Shown here one piece after another: positions 10,328 to 18,232 of a stretch of 64,000 nucleotides of DNA. A model generated the notes under the pieces. The model was not told the DNA's origin, did no database searches, and saw only the letters and a list, made by a program, of their open reading frames with translations. The stretch comes from Microbacterium aurantiacum (GTDB taxonomy: Bacteria; Actinomycetota; Actinomycetes; Actinomycetales; Microbacteriaceae): assembly GCF_002872075.1 (NCBI RefSeq), contig NZ_PGGU01000006.1:1-64000 (forward strand), given 5' to 3'. The position numbers and the translations under genes were made by a program. The number at the start of each line of letters is the position of its first letter. Within the stretch, counting starts at the first letter, position 1.

Positions 10328-10882
10328 TCAGGAGTCTTCGAAGGAGTCGGCGCCCGCCTGGGCGTCGCGGTGTGCGAGGATCTGGCTCACCTCGATCTGA
10401 TCGGCGAGAGTCTCGTGCACGAGGGTGACGTTCGGGACGTTCGCAATCCGCAGCGGCGCATCGACGCCGTTGGAGAGGATGATCGTGCCCACTCCCCACA
10501 TCCGCTGCAGGATGCCGCGGCGCACGCCGATCGTGTACCCGCGCGCATGCGACATCTCGCGCCGATGGCTGGCACCCAGCCCGTGCTTGACGATGACACG
10601 ACGCGTCGTCACGGTGCAGGTGCGCGACAGCCAGAGCGCATACGGCACCACGACGATCAGCAGAAGGACGAGACCGGCGGCCGTGAGCAGCATCCAGTTC
10701 TCGAACGGCGCAGGCAGGTTGTCGTAGAAGTAGGCCGCGCCGCCGAACACGGCGATCAGCACCGACGCAGACCAGAACAGCCGCCGCGCGTGACCGCGGA
10801 ATCGGGCGATGAGCAGTTCCTCCGCCGGCACTCCGGGCGGCGGCATCATCGGCCTGCCTCCGAGCGTCACGGGGTGAGTCAC
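10328..10882 (-). CDS. PH-domain membrane protein
   Basis: A 184-residue protein with two transmembrane segments at about 36-55 and 64-84, then a bacterial PH-like domain (bPH2/DUF304 type) at about 85-155. The domain shows the RRVIVKHG and GVGTIILSNG strands typical of these small membrane-linked folds. Function is unknown; such proteins are common near birA and purK in actinobacteria. The start is probably the GTG at 10880-10882, with CACAAT 6 nt upstream as a weak -10 candidate. It lies on the same strand as birA, 57 bp away. Confidence 0.85.
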   Translation of the reverse strand: MTHPVTLGGRPMMPPPGVPAEELLIARFRGHARRLFWSASVLIAVFGGAAYFYDNLPAPFENWMLLTAAGLVLLLIVVVPYALWLSRTCTVTTRRVIVKHGLGASHRREMSHARGYTIGVRRGILQRMWGVGTIILSNGVDAPLRIANVPNVTLVHETLADQIEVSQILAHRDAQAGADSFEDS

Positions 10883-10939
10883 ACCTCTATTGTGCCTGTG
10901 GTCTGCGACATCCCCGGAGGCGCGCCGGTCATCGCGGCG

Positions 10940-11734
10940 TCAGAGCGCCTGAGCGTGCACCACATCGCCGGCCGAGATCGCGCGCTCGATCTCGTCGGCG
11001 AGCACCACCAGGCGTCCATCCGCGTCCAGCCGCATCGCGCGGCCCTGCACGGTCTCGCCGCCCGGCAGCGACACGCGCACGTCGCGCCCCAGCGTCACGC
11101 ATCGTCCGGTGACCGACGCGTGCAGGCCGCTTCGCACGGCGTCGTCGGCTGCGACCAGCGCCGTGAGGTGACCGTCGAGTGCCTGCAGGTAGTCGGCCAG
11201 CAGGCGATCCTCGTCCACCTCGGCGCCGAGTGCGGCGAAGGAGGTCGCCGTCGGCACCGGAAGCTCTTCCGCGGTCATCGCCGTGTTCACGCCCGCTCCG
11301 ACGATGATCGTCTCACCCGTCGCCTCCGCCAGAATTCCGCAGATCTTGTGCGTGAACGTTCCGGCTCCCCCGGCCTCACCGCCGCCGATGAGCACATCGT
11401 TCGGCCACTTCACGCCGACTTCATGATCGGGAAGCTGTGCCGCGACGGCTTCAGCCATCGCCAGTCCGGCCGCGAGCGGGATCCAGCCACGAGCATCGAT
11501 CGATGCCGGCAGGCGTCGCAGCAGCACGGACACCGCCAGGGATGCTCCCGCCGGCGCAGTCCAGACCCGATCGAGCCGCCCCCGCCCCGCCGTCTGGTTC
11601 CTCGTCGTGAGCACCGACAGATGCGGCCAGCCGGCAGGGTCCTCGGCGTGCTCCCGCAGGTCGGTATTCGTCGAGCCCGTCTCGGGCAGCATGGCGAATC
11701 GGGCGGCGACGGCCGCGGCACGGGGAAAGTCCAT
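10940..11734 (-). CDS. birA: biotin--[acetyl-CoA-carboxylase] ligase BirA (class I)
   Basis: BirA activates biotin with ATP and attaches it to the lysine of biotin carboxyl carrier proteins. The 264-residue protein has GRGR at 50-53 (biotinyl-AMP binding), KWPNDV at 109-114 and Lys130 in HKICGIL, plus a C-terminal SH3-like domain. There is no N-terminal helix-turn-helix, so it should not act as the E. coli type repressor. The ATG at 11732-11734 is preferred to an upstream in-frame ATG (11774-11776), since it sits 7 nt after TAGGCT and gives the family-typical short N-terminus. Confidence 0.95.
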   Translation of the reverse strand: MDFPRAAAVAARFAMLPETGSTNTDLREHAEDPAGWPHLSVLTTRNQTAGRGRLDRVWTAPAGASLAVSVLLRRLPASIDARGWIPLAAGLAMAEAVAAQLPDHEVGVKWPNDVLIGGGEAGGAGTFTHKICGILAEATGETIIVGAGVNTAMTAEELPVPTATSFAALGAEVDEDRLLADYLQALDGHLTALVAADDAVRSGLHASVTGRCVTLGRDVRVSLPGGETVQGRAMRLDADGRLVVLADEIERAISAGDVVHAQAL

Positions 11735-11741
11735 GACGAGG

Positions 11742-11747
11742 AGCCTA
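11742..11747 (-). promoter_or_regulatory. putative -10 box of leaderless birA
   Basis: TAGGCT on the minus strand ends 7 nt before the birA ATG and overlaps the TAG stop codon of the upstream gene. Confidence 0.4.
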
Positions 11748-13031
11748 GAGCTCTTCCTCGTCGGCTTCCTCGTCATCGTCGTCCTCGTCGGATCGGATGC
11801 TGCCCATCTCGTGCTCGTGCCAGTCGTCCCATTCGCTCATGAGCCGCTCGATGGCGCCGTGGAACTTGGCGGAGGCGACGCCGGGCGTCGTGTCGCCGAA
11901 GTAGTGCTGCACCCACATCCGCAGGCGGGCGATGGCTTCGGCATCCGCTCCGACCCGTTCCACTTCCGCGACGATGCCGGGGGCGGCATCCGCTGTCAGC
12001 CATTCGCAGTCGGCGAGGTAGCCGGTGGTGTCGACGGAGGCCCGTTCGTCGGCCGGGCGCGTGATCATCAGCGGTTTCCCCGCGGCGAGCCGGTCGTAGA
12101 CCATGGCGGAGATGTCGACGATCGCGACGTCCGCCGAGGCGAGCTGCCAGCCGAGCTCGGGGCCGTTGTCGTAGACGTGCTGAGCGCCGGGATCGGCGGC
12201 GTTCGCGGCGGCCACGGCCGCGATGATCCGGCGGTGCGCGGCCCCGTACTCGTCATCGACGACGCCGCTGCGCGGATGCGGACGGTAGATGACCCGGTGC
12301 TCGCCTGTGGCGAGCAGTGCCGCGACCAGGGCTTCGCCGTGCGTAGCGATCGAACCGTAGTGGGCGCTGGGGCGATCGCCCTCCCACGTCGGCGCGTACA
12401 GGACGACCGTCCGCTCGTCGGGGGTGTACGGAAGCACTCCCGAGTAGTGATCGGCCTGCGGGCGGCCGATCTCGATGGTCCGTGCATCGATGTCGTAGTT
12501 CCACAGCGTCCGTGAGAGCCGATCACGCGCGGCCTGCCCGGCCACGAAGGCGTAGTCGTACGCCTTGTACTGATTAGTGGTCATGTACATCTTGTCGGAC
12601 TCGCCGTGGTTGATGAACACGTGCCAGCGACGTCCGTACCGGAACATCTGGAAGTTGCGGGTGTTCTGGTTCACGTAGAGGACGACGCGGATGTCCTGCT
12701 TCGCGACGAACCTCTCGAGGTCGCGCACCGTCGGCACGAAGGTGATCGGCGGGGCGCCCTCCTCCTCGAGGAGCTTCTCGGCGCCTGTCGCGTTGCGGGA
12801 GATCACGACCACCGGCCAGCGCTTCGCGAGCTCCGCGAGCGGTCGGTACCACTGACGCATCTGGTACATGTTGACGGCGCCGTCGGCGAAGTACACCGCG
12901 ACCTTGTAGTGGTCAGCGGGGAGCGGGCCGTCCGCCTGCAGACGGCGCCGCACGCGTTGCACCGCGGATCGCGAGATCAGCGCTCGCCTGAGCAGGCGAT
13001 ATGCCTTCGTCGCGTCGGAAACTGCACCCAT
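11745..13031 (-). CDS. CDP-glycerol glycerophosphotransferase-like protein, tandem copy A
   Basis: A 428-residue GT-B-like protein of the broad TagB/TagF family, which builds poly(glycerol phosphate)-type polymers at the inner membrane face. It shows YAPTWEGDR (212-220), RVIYRPHPRSG and ADVAIVDISAMVYDRL, matching the family nucleotide-binding lobe. The canonical HGTPLK motif is replaced by NHGESDK (141-147). The C-terminus is strongly acidic. It is a clear paralogue of the gene at 13090-14367: long identical stretches such as LYVNQNTRNFQMFRYGRR. The ATG aligns with the paralogue start and sits 6 nt after TATCCT. Substrate is not known. Confidence 0.82.
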   Translation of the reverse strand: MGAVSDATKAYRLLRRALISRSAVQRVRRRLQADGPLPADHYKVAVYFADGAVNMYQMRQWYRPLAELAKRWPVVVISRNATGAEKLLEEEGAPPITFVPTVRDLERFVAKQDIRVVLYVNQNTRNFQMFRYGRRWHVFINHGESDKMYMTTNQYKAYDYAFVAGQAARDRLSRTLWNYDIDARTIEIGRPQADHYSGVLPYTPDERTVVLYAPTWEGDRPSAHYGSIATHGEALVAALLATGEHRVIYRPHPRSGVVDDEYGAAHRRIIAAVAAANAADPGAQHVYDNGPELGWQLASADVAIVDISAMVYDRLAAGKPLMITRPADERASVDTTGYLADCEWLTADAAPGIVAEVERVGADAEAIARLRMWVQHYFGDTTPGVASAKFHGAIERLMSEWDDWHEHEMGSIRSDEDDDDEEADEEEL

Positions 13032-13037
13032 CCCTCC

Positions 13038-13043
13038 AGGATA
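13038..13043 (-). promoter_or_regulatory. putative -10 box of tandem copy A
   Basis: TATCCT on the minus strand ends 6 nt before the ATG. A GGAGGG lies between, but it abuts the ATG and is too close to serve as a normal ribosome site. Confidence 0.45.
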
Positions 13044-13089
13044 CTGAGTCCCCGTCACCGCCCTTCCCGCTTCCGGCCGGACTGCGGCC

Positions 13090-14367
13090 TCAGATCTCCG
13101 GCTGATCGACGCCGTCGTCCTCTTCGGCACCTGCGGACGGTGTCAGGAAGTCGCCGTCGAGAGCACGCCACCGTTCCCACTCATCCATCAGCTGCTCGAT
13201 CGCCGCGTGGAACTTCGCCGTCGCCACACCGGGGCTCGTGTCGCCGAAGTAGTGCCGCACCCAGTGCCGCAGCCGGGCGACCGCCTCATCGTCGGCGCGG
13301 ACGCGGTCGACCTCGGAGACGATGTCGGCCGCGGCATCCGACATCAGCCACTCGCAATCCGAGAGGTAGCCCTCGTCATCGATCCGCGCGAGGGGGTCGA
13401 CCGGGCGGGTGATCAGCAGCGGCTTGCCGACCGCGAGCCGGTCGTAGATCATCGCCGAGACGTCGACGATGGCCACATCGGCAGCAGCGAGCTGCCAGCC
13501 GACCTCTGGTCCATCGTCGTGGACATGGTGTGCCGCAGGATCGGAGGCGTTGGCGGCGGCGATCGCGGCGATGATGCGCCTGCTGGCCGCCCCGTACGCC
13601 GGCGCGTTGATCCCGCTGCGCGGATGGGGCCGGTAGATGACACGATGCCGACCGGTGGCGAGCAGCTCGGCGACGAGGCGTTCACCGTGCGAGATGACGG
13701 ATCCGTAACTCATCGATGCGCGATCCCCCTCCCACGTCGGCGCGTAGAGCACCACGATGCGATCGTCCGCCGGGTACGGCGTCTCGGCGAGATAGTGATC
13801 GGCTTGCGGCCGCCCGATCTCGAGCGTGCGGTGCTCGACGTCGTAGCCCCAGAGCGTCCGCGACAGGCGATCGCGCGCAGCCTGGCCCGCGACGAGCGCA
13901 TAGTCGTAGGCCTTGTACTGATTGCTGACCATGTAGACCTTGTCGGACTCGCCGTGGTTGATGAACACGTGCCAGCGACGCCCGTACCGGAACATCTGGA
14001 AGTTGCGGGTGTTCTGGTTCACGTACAGGACGATCCTGATGTCCTGATCGGCGATGTAGTGCTCCAGATCGCGGATCTTCGGGACGTACGCCACCGGCAG
14101 CACGCCGTCGTCGAGCAACGTCTCGGCACCGATGGCCGAACGCGACAGCACGACGATCGGCCAGCGCTCCGCGAGCCCGGTGAGCGGCCGGTACCACTGC
14201 CTGATCTGGTACATGTTCACCGCGGAATCGGCGAAGTACACCGCGATCCGGAACCGATTCCCCTCCGGCGCTTCCGCCCTGCCCCGCACGCGCTGGGTGG
14301 CCGCACGCGACACGACAGCGCGGCGGATCAGGCGATATGCCTTCTTCACATCCGTGATGACGTCCAT
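13090..14367 (-). CDS. CDP-glycerol glycerophosphotransferase-like protein, tandem copy B
   Basis: A 425-residue paralogue of the downstream copy, same strand and same architecture: AYRLIRRAVVSR start, FADSAVNMYQIRQWYRPL, NHGESDKVYM in place of HGTPLK, YAPTWEGDR, RVIYRPHPRSG and VDVSAMIYDRL. The tail is acidic but less so than copy A. The ATG at 14365-14367 aligns with copy A and lies 6 nt after TACCGT. The ORF stays open far upstream over the antisense of a GT2 gene, but that extension has no family similarity. The two copies look like an old tandem duplication with diverged third positions. Confidence 0.82.
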   Translation of the reverse strand: MDVITDVKKAYRLIRRAVVSRAATQRVRGRAEAPEGNRFRIAVYFADSAVNMYQIRQWYRPLTGLAERWPIVVLSRSAIGAETLLDDGVLPVAYVPKIRDLEHYIADQDIRIVLYVNQNTRNFQMFRYGRRWHVFINHGESDKVYMVSNQYKAYDYALVAGQAARDRLSRTLWGYDVEHRTLEIGRPQADHYLAETPYPADDRIVVLYAPTWEGDRASMSYGSVISHGERLVAELLATGRHRVIYRPHPRSGINAPAYGAASRRIIAAIAAANASDPAAHHVHDDGPEVGWQLAAADVAIVDVSAMIYDRLAVGKPLLITRPVDPLARIDDEGYLSDCEWLMSDAAADIVSEVDRVRADDEAVARLRHWVRHYFGDTSPGVATAKFHAAIEQLMDEWERWRALDGDFLTPSAGAEEDDGVDQPEI

Positions 14368-14373
14368 CCCTCG

Positions 14374-14379
14374 ACGGTA
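14374..14379 (-). promoter_or_regulatory. putative -10 box of tandem copy B
   Basis: TACCGT on the minus strand ends 6 nt before the ATG, in the 51-bp divergent gap shared with the GT2 gene. Confidence 0.4.
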
Positions 14380-14418
14380 ATCAGCGAACCTCCGAGGTCG
14401 CCGTGACATGATCGACGG

Positions 14419-15489
14419 ATGCATGAGAACGAAACCGCAGTGCCGCCTCCCGGCGTCTCGTTCGTCATGCCGGTGCTCAACGAGCGCGCCTACCTCGAAC
14501 ACGCCGTGGCGTCGGTTCTCGAGCAGGAACTCGACGGCCCGGCCGAACTGGTGCTCGCGCTTGGCCCCTCGACCGACGGAACCACCGAGCTCGCCCACCA
14601 ACTCGCCGCCGAAGACGACCGGATCCGGCTCGTGGGCAACCCCGCCGCGCACATCCCCGTCGGGCTGAACGCGGCGATCCGCGCCAGCCGCTACTCGACG
14701 ATCATCCGCGTGGACGCGCATTCGGAGCTCTCTCCTGGCTATGCCGCCCGGGCGCTGCTCACACTGCAGCGGACCGGGGCGGCGAACGTCGGCGGCGTCA
14801 TGCGCGCCGACGGGCGGAGCCCGTTCCAGAAGGCCGTCGCCCGCCTGTACAACTCCCCCGTCGGCCTCGGCGGCGGCGCCTACCACAGCGGCAATCAGGA
14901 GGGGGAAGCGGAATCCGCGTACCTCGGGGTCATGCGCCGGGACGTGCTCGACGAGGTCGGCCTCTTCGATGAGTCCGTCCGCCGCGGCGAGGACTGGGAG
15001 CTGAACCTGCGCATCCGCCAGGCCGGTCACCGCGTCTGGTTCGACCCCGCCCTGTCGGTCACCTACTGGCCCCGCGAGAGCTGGCTGCGACTGGCCCGGC
15101 AGTTCAACGCGACGGGCGCGTGGCGCGGCGAACTGGTGCGCCGGTTCGGCAGGCGCAACGGCATCCGCTACTTCGCACCTCCTGCGCTCGTGGTCCTGAT
15201 CGCGCTCGCACTGGTCGTCGCCGCGCTGCAGCTGACCGGCGCCCTCACGGGTCTCGTGTCGGCGATCGCATCCCTGGTGTATCTGCCGCTCGCCGCGTAC
15301 GTCGCGCTCGTCCTGGCAGTCGCCCTCACGCCCGGCGGCGGCAGCGTCCGTCAGCGACTGTGGACGCTCCTCGTGCTCCCCACGATGCACGTTTCCTGGG
15401 GACTCGGCTTCCTCGGTGGTGTACTGCGCGGCGCGCGCGACACCGTCGACGCCTCCCGCCTCGGCACGCGCAACACCCCTCTGCCGTAG
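14419..15489 (+). CDS. family 2 glycosyltransferase with C-terminal membrane segments
   Basis: A 356-residue GT-A enzyme. GVSFVMPVLNE at the N-terminus is the nucleotide-binding strand, IIRVDAHSE supplies the metal-binding D-x-H (DxD-like) site, and RRGEDWELNLRIRQAGH is the acceptor-side ED segment. Three hydrophobic segments follow (about 252-275, 278-306, 319-336), which would anchor it at the inner face. Related enzymes act in exopolysaccharide synthesis; the sugar here is not known. The ATG at 14419 lies 6 nt after CATGAT, a possible -10 box, and is divergent from tandem copy B. Confidence 0.88.
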   Translation: MHENETAVPPPGVSFVMPVLNERAYLEHAVASVLEQELDGPAELVLALGPSTDGTTELAHQLAAEDDRIRLVGNPAAHIPVGLNAAIRASRYSTIIRVDAHSELSPGYAARALLTLQRTGAANVGGVMRADGRSPFQKAVARLYNSPVGLGGGAYHSGNQEGEAESAYLGVMRRDVLDEVGLFDESVRRGEDWELNLRIRQAGHRVWFDPALSVTYWPRESWLRLARQFNATGAWRGELVRRFGRRNGIRYFAPPALVVLIALALVVAALQLTGALTGLVSAIASLVYLPLAAYVALVLAVALTPGGGSVRQRLWTLLVLPTMHVSWGLGFLGGVLRGARDTVDASRLGTRNTPLP

Positions 15490-15499
15490 CCGGTGAGGA

Positions 15500-16936
15500 T
15501 CAGCGGGTGACGAATCCCTGATCGAGGATGCGTGCGACCACGCGCTGAGCGGCATGGCCGTCGTCGCGCGTGTTGAACTGAGCCTGCCACGCCGCGTAGC
15601 GGGACGCATACGCGGCCTCGTGTCCGGGGTCCGCGAGCGCCGCAGCGAGTTCCTCCTGCGTGTGCACCAGCGGACCCGGCGCCCGATCGGCGAGATCGAA
15701 GTAGAAGCCGCGCAGCTCGCCGCGGTAGTGGGCGAGATCCGGCACCAGGAAGTACATCGGCTTGCCCGTGACGCTGAAGTCGAACATCACCGAGGAGTAG
15801 TCGGTGATCAGCCCGTCCGCCGCCAGCAGCAGCTGCGCCGTCTCGGGGTAGCCCGTGACGTCGATCACGCGGGCACCCGCCCGATCGCGCCCGGGCTTCA
15901 GGGTGCGCGAGTGCCCGCGTACGAGCACGACAGAGTCCGCCTGTCGCGCGAGCAGCTCCGGGTCGACGAAATCGACCATCTCGGTGCGATCGTCGCGCCA
16001 GGTCGGGGCGTAGAGCAGCACGCGCTCATCGGCCCCGATGCCGAGCGCCGCCCGGATGGCCGTCGCGTCACCGGTGCGGAGAACGTCGTTACGGGGGTAA
16101 CCCTCTGTCCAGATCGGCCGGCCGAAGAACGCGTACGCCTTCTTGAGGATGCGGGCGGAGTAGGGGTTCTGCGCGAGCAGGACGTCCCACCGCCGCGCCT
16201 CCTTCACCACGGCCGCCATGCGGCGAGGATCGAACCCGGGCCGGTGCAGGGCCAGGCGCTTGAGCGGAGTGCCGTGCCAGGTCTGCAGCACCTTCTGCCC
16301 CGCTTTGCGGGCGAACCGGCGGCGCAGCCAGTCGTTGACGACCAGGAGGCGGGCCGCGGCCCGCGCACGCCACCATTCCGGGCTGCCCTCGACGACGGCG
16401 ACGGCCCCGTCCGGAACCGCGACGGAGAGGTCGGTCACGCTCCAGTATCGGCGCACGCCCGGTGCCTGCACGGCGAGTTCCCGGTCGATCGCGCGCGGGT
16501 TGCAGCCGACGCTCTGCCCGTAGAAGCTCTCGAAGAACACCGCGTTCTCGGTGCCGCCGGCCTGTGCGACATACCGCTCCTCGAGGGTCGACTGGCCCAG
16601 AGCGCTCTCATACACCGGGTCCAGCGGCGGCGCGATCCGCACGACGTGCCCGTCGAGGTCGACGCGGAGGCCCGGCAGGAGCGTCGGCGCGATCGACAGT
16701 CCTTCGAGCAGGACTTCGTCGATGCGGAGCTCGTACTCCCCCGCGGGCAGCGGCAACTCCGCTCCGCCCCAGCGCGAGGCACGCAGCGCGAACGTGGCCT
16801 TCCACGTCTTGCCCCCGCCGGTGATCCTGGCGTCGACGCGTGCGCGGGAGCCGACCAGCTCGGCGCGCGCCGGACGCCCGCCTTCCCCGGCGATGATCAG
16901 CGTCTCCGCCTGGTCATCGATGCGGGCCGTCGTCAT
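15500..16936 (-). CDS. CDP-glycerol:poly(glycerophosphate) glycerophosphotransferase (TagF-like)
   Basis: A 478-residue protein with the classical family signatures: WHGTPLKRL near residue 227, LLYAPTWRDD near 313, LVRGHSR and ITDYSSVMFDFSVTGKPM near 388. These are the TagB/TagF catalytic and CDP-glycerol-binding elements used for wall teichoic acid or similar poly(polyol phosphate) chains. The N-terminal 110 residues are beta-rich and not part of the catalytic domain. The ATG overlaps the stop of the upstream TagB-like gene in an ATGA junction, so the two are translated together. It is convergent with the GT2 gene, 10 bp apart. Confidence 0.9.
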   Translation of the reverse strand: MTTARIDDQAETLIIAGEGGRPARAELVGSRARVDARITGGGKTWKATFALRASRWGGAELPLPAGEYELRIDEVLLEGLSIAPTLLPGLRVDLDGHVVRIAPPLDPVYESALGQSTLEERYVAQAGGTENAVFFESFYGQSVGCNPRAIDRELAVQAPGVRRYWSVTDLSVAVPDGAVAVVEGSPEWWRARAAARLLVVNDWLRRRFARKAGQKVLQTWHGTPLKRLALHRPGFDPRRMAAVVKEARRWDVLLAQNPYSARILKKAYAFFGRPIWTEGYPRNDVLRTGDATAIRAALGIGADERVLLYAPTWRDDRTEMVDFVDPELLARQADSVVLVRGHSRTLKPGRDRAGARVIDVTGYPETAQLLLAADGLITDYSSVMFDFSVTGKPMYFLVPDLAHYRGELRGFYFDLADRAPGPLVHTQEELAAALADPGHEAAYASRYAAWQAQFNTRDDGHAAQRVVARILDQGFVTR

Positions 16937-18186
16937 GCTGCTCCCTTCGGCGCAGGGATGCCCCGCGCGCGGATTGCCTGATACACCCGCCGGGTGTTGC
17001 GTCCGTCGCGGTACGCGTGCATCTCCGCGCTGAGCGTAGCGGAACGCCGTGCCTTCGCGGTGAAGGCGGCTTCGTCGGTGAGGAGCCGTTCGAGCTGCGT
17101 GGCCAGCTCGTTCCAGTCGGTCGCGACGTCGTCACCCGCGACGTCCTCGAATCGCCCGTAGAAGCCGCGTGTGCGCGCATACGCGGCGGCATCAGGCGCG
17201 AGGAACAGCACCGGCATCGCCAGCAGGCCGACGTCGAAGGCGAGCGAGGAGTAGTCGGTGATCAGCACGTCGACGGCGGCGAGCGCCGGAGTCACGTCAG
17301 CAAGGTCGCGTGAGCTCAGCATCCGCACCCGCAGGCTCGGCAGGGGCGGCGAGTACGCTCCCTCGCCGAGGGGGTGCGAGCGGACCATCAGGACCGCATT
17401 GCGCTCCTCGAGCAGACGGATGATGCGCACCCATTCCGCGGCGGTCGGCACCGCCGGGTCGGCCGCGCCGTCACGCCAGGTGGGTGCATACAGGACCACG
17501 CGGGCGCCCTCGGGCAGGTCGCCGGCGGTGCGGACGAGCAGAGCGGATGCCGCTGCACGGCGCTGCTCCTCGGTCCCGGTCGAGAGCACGTCCACCCGCG
17601 GTTCACCGGTGACCACGATCCGCTCGTCGCCGAGCCCGAAGGCCGATTCCAGACGACCGCGGGAACGATGGGAGGCCGCCGGGAGCACGCGGATGCGCTG
17701 GGCGGCTGCCCGGTACAGCAGGGCGATCAGGCGCTGCAGCACCGCGTGACCGGGCACGCGCGGCACCTGGGTCGTCGCCGGGGAATCGAGGCCGATCCGT
17801 TTGAGCGGGATGCCGTGCCACAGCTGCACGACGAACGCGTCGGCCACGCCGTAGCGGTTCACGTCACCCAGGCCGTGGGTCACGACCACGACCCCCGCCC
17901 GCGCCGTCTCCCACCAGCCACGCGGGCTCGTCTTGCGCACCGTGCGGATGCCGAGTGCCGCCGCATCCTGCTCCTCGCGTTCGGAGGAGGTGAGCCACAG
18001 CGTGTCGTGTCCCTCTTCACTCGCGAGCGCGTGGAGGGCGAGCGCACCGTCGCCGATGCCGGCGCCGCATCCGAAGACCCAGCGGTTCCCGCGGGGGACA
18101 AGGAATGTTCCTATGCGCCCCGCGGCATAGACGGGGATCCGGAGCAGCTTGGCCGCGTTGCCGGAGCCGAAGGAGAAGGACGCCAC
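16933..18186 (-). CDS. CDP-glycerol glycerophosphotransferase family protein (TagB-like)
   Basis: A 417-residue protein with LWHGIPLKRIG near residue 142, VVLYAPTWRDG near 222 and LITDYSSLAFDVGLLAMP near 310, the TagB/TagF set. It may prime the chain that the downstream TagF-like enzyme extends; that division of labour is inference from the pairing. The start is a GTG (18184-18186) giving VASFSFGSG. This codon lies inside the right arm of a 14-bp hairpin (18175-18218), so initiation may be structure-controlled. No later start gives a full domain. Its stop overlaps the next gene by 4 bp. Confidence 0.88.
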   Translation of the reverse strand: MASFSFGSGNAAKLLRIPVYAAGRIGTFLVPRGNRWVFGCGAGIGDGALALHALASEEGHDTLWLTSSEREEQDAAALGIRTVRKTSPRGWWETARAGVVVVTHGLGDVNRYGVADAFVVQLWHGIPLKRIGLDSPATTQVPRVPGHAVLQRLIALLYRAAAQRIRVLPAASHRSRGRLESAFGLGDERIVVTGEPRVDVLSTGTEEQRRAAASALLVRTAGDLPEGARVVLYAPTWRDGAADPAVPTAAEWVRIIRLLEERNAVLMVRSHPLGEGAYSPPLPSLRVRMLSSRDLADVTPALAAVDVLITDYSSLAFDVGLLAMPVLFLAPDAAAYARTRGFYGRFEDVAGDDVATDWNELATQLERLLTDEAAFTAKARRSATLSAEMHAYRDGRNTRRVYQAIRARGIPAPKGAA

Positions 18187-18218
18187 CCCGCGAGCCTATC
18201 GCGCGGGTGGCGTCCTTC
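18175..18218. terminator. long hairpin after htrA that contains the next GTG start
   Basis: Perfect 14-bp arms at 18175-18188 and 18205-18218 enclose a 16-nt loop that can add a CGCG/CGCG pairing. It lies just after the htrA stop and covers the GTG and next codons of the TagB-like gene. It may end htrA transcription, block initiation on read-through RNA, or both. Confidence 0.6.
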
Positions 18219-18232
18219 TCTGTGCGGGTGGC

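Noticed and set aside
9104..11842. A 912-codon open frame on the plus strand
   Set aside because: Antisense to purK, the PH gene and birA, with no domain and the same artefactual composition.
14368..15609. Long upstream extension of tandem copy B
   Set aside because: It runs antisense through the GT2 gene, lacks family similarity, and copy A aligns with the internal ATG at 14367.
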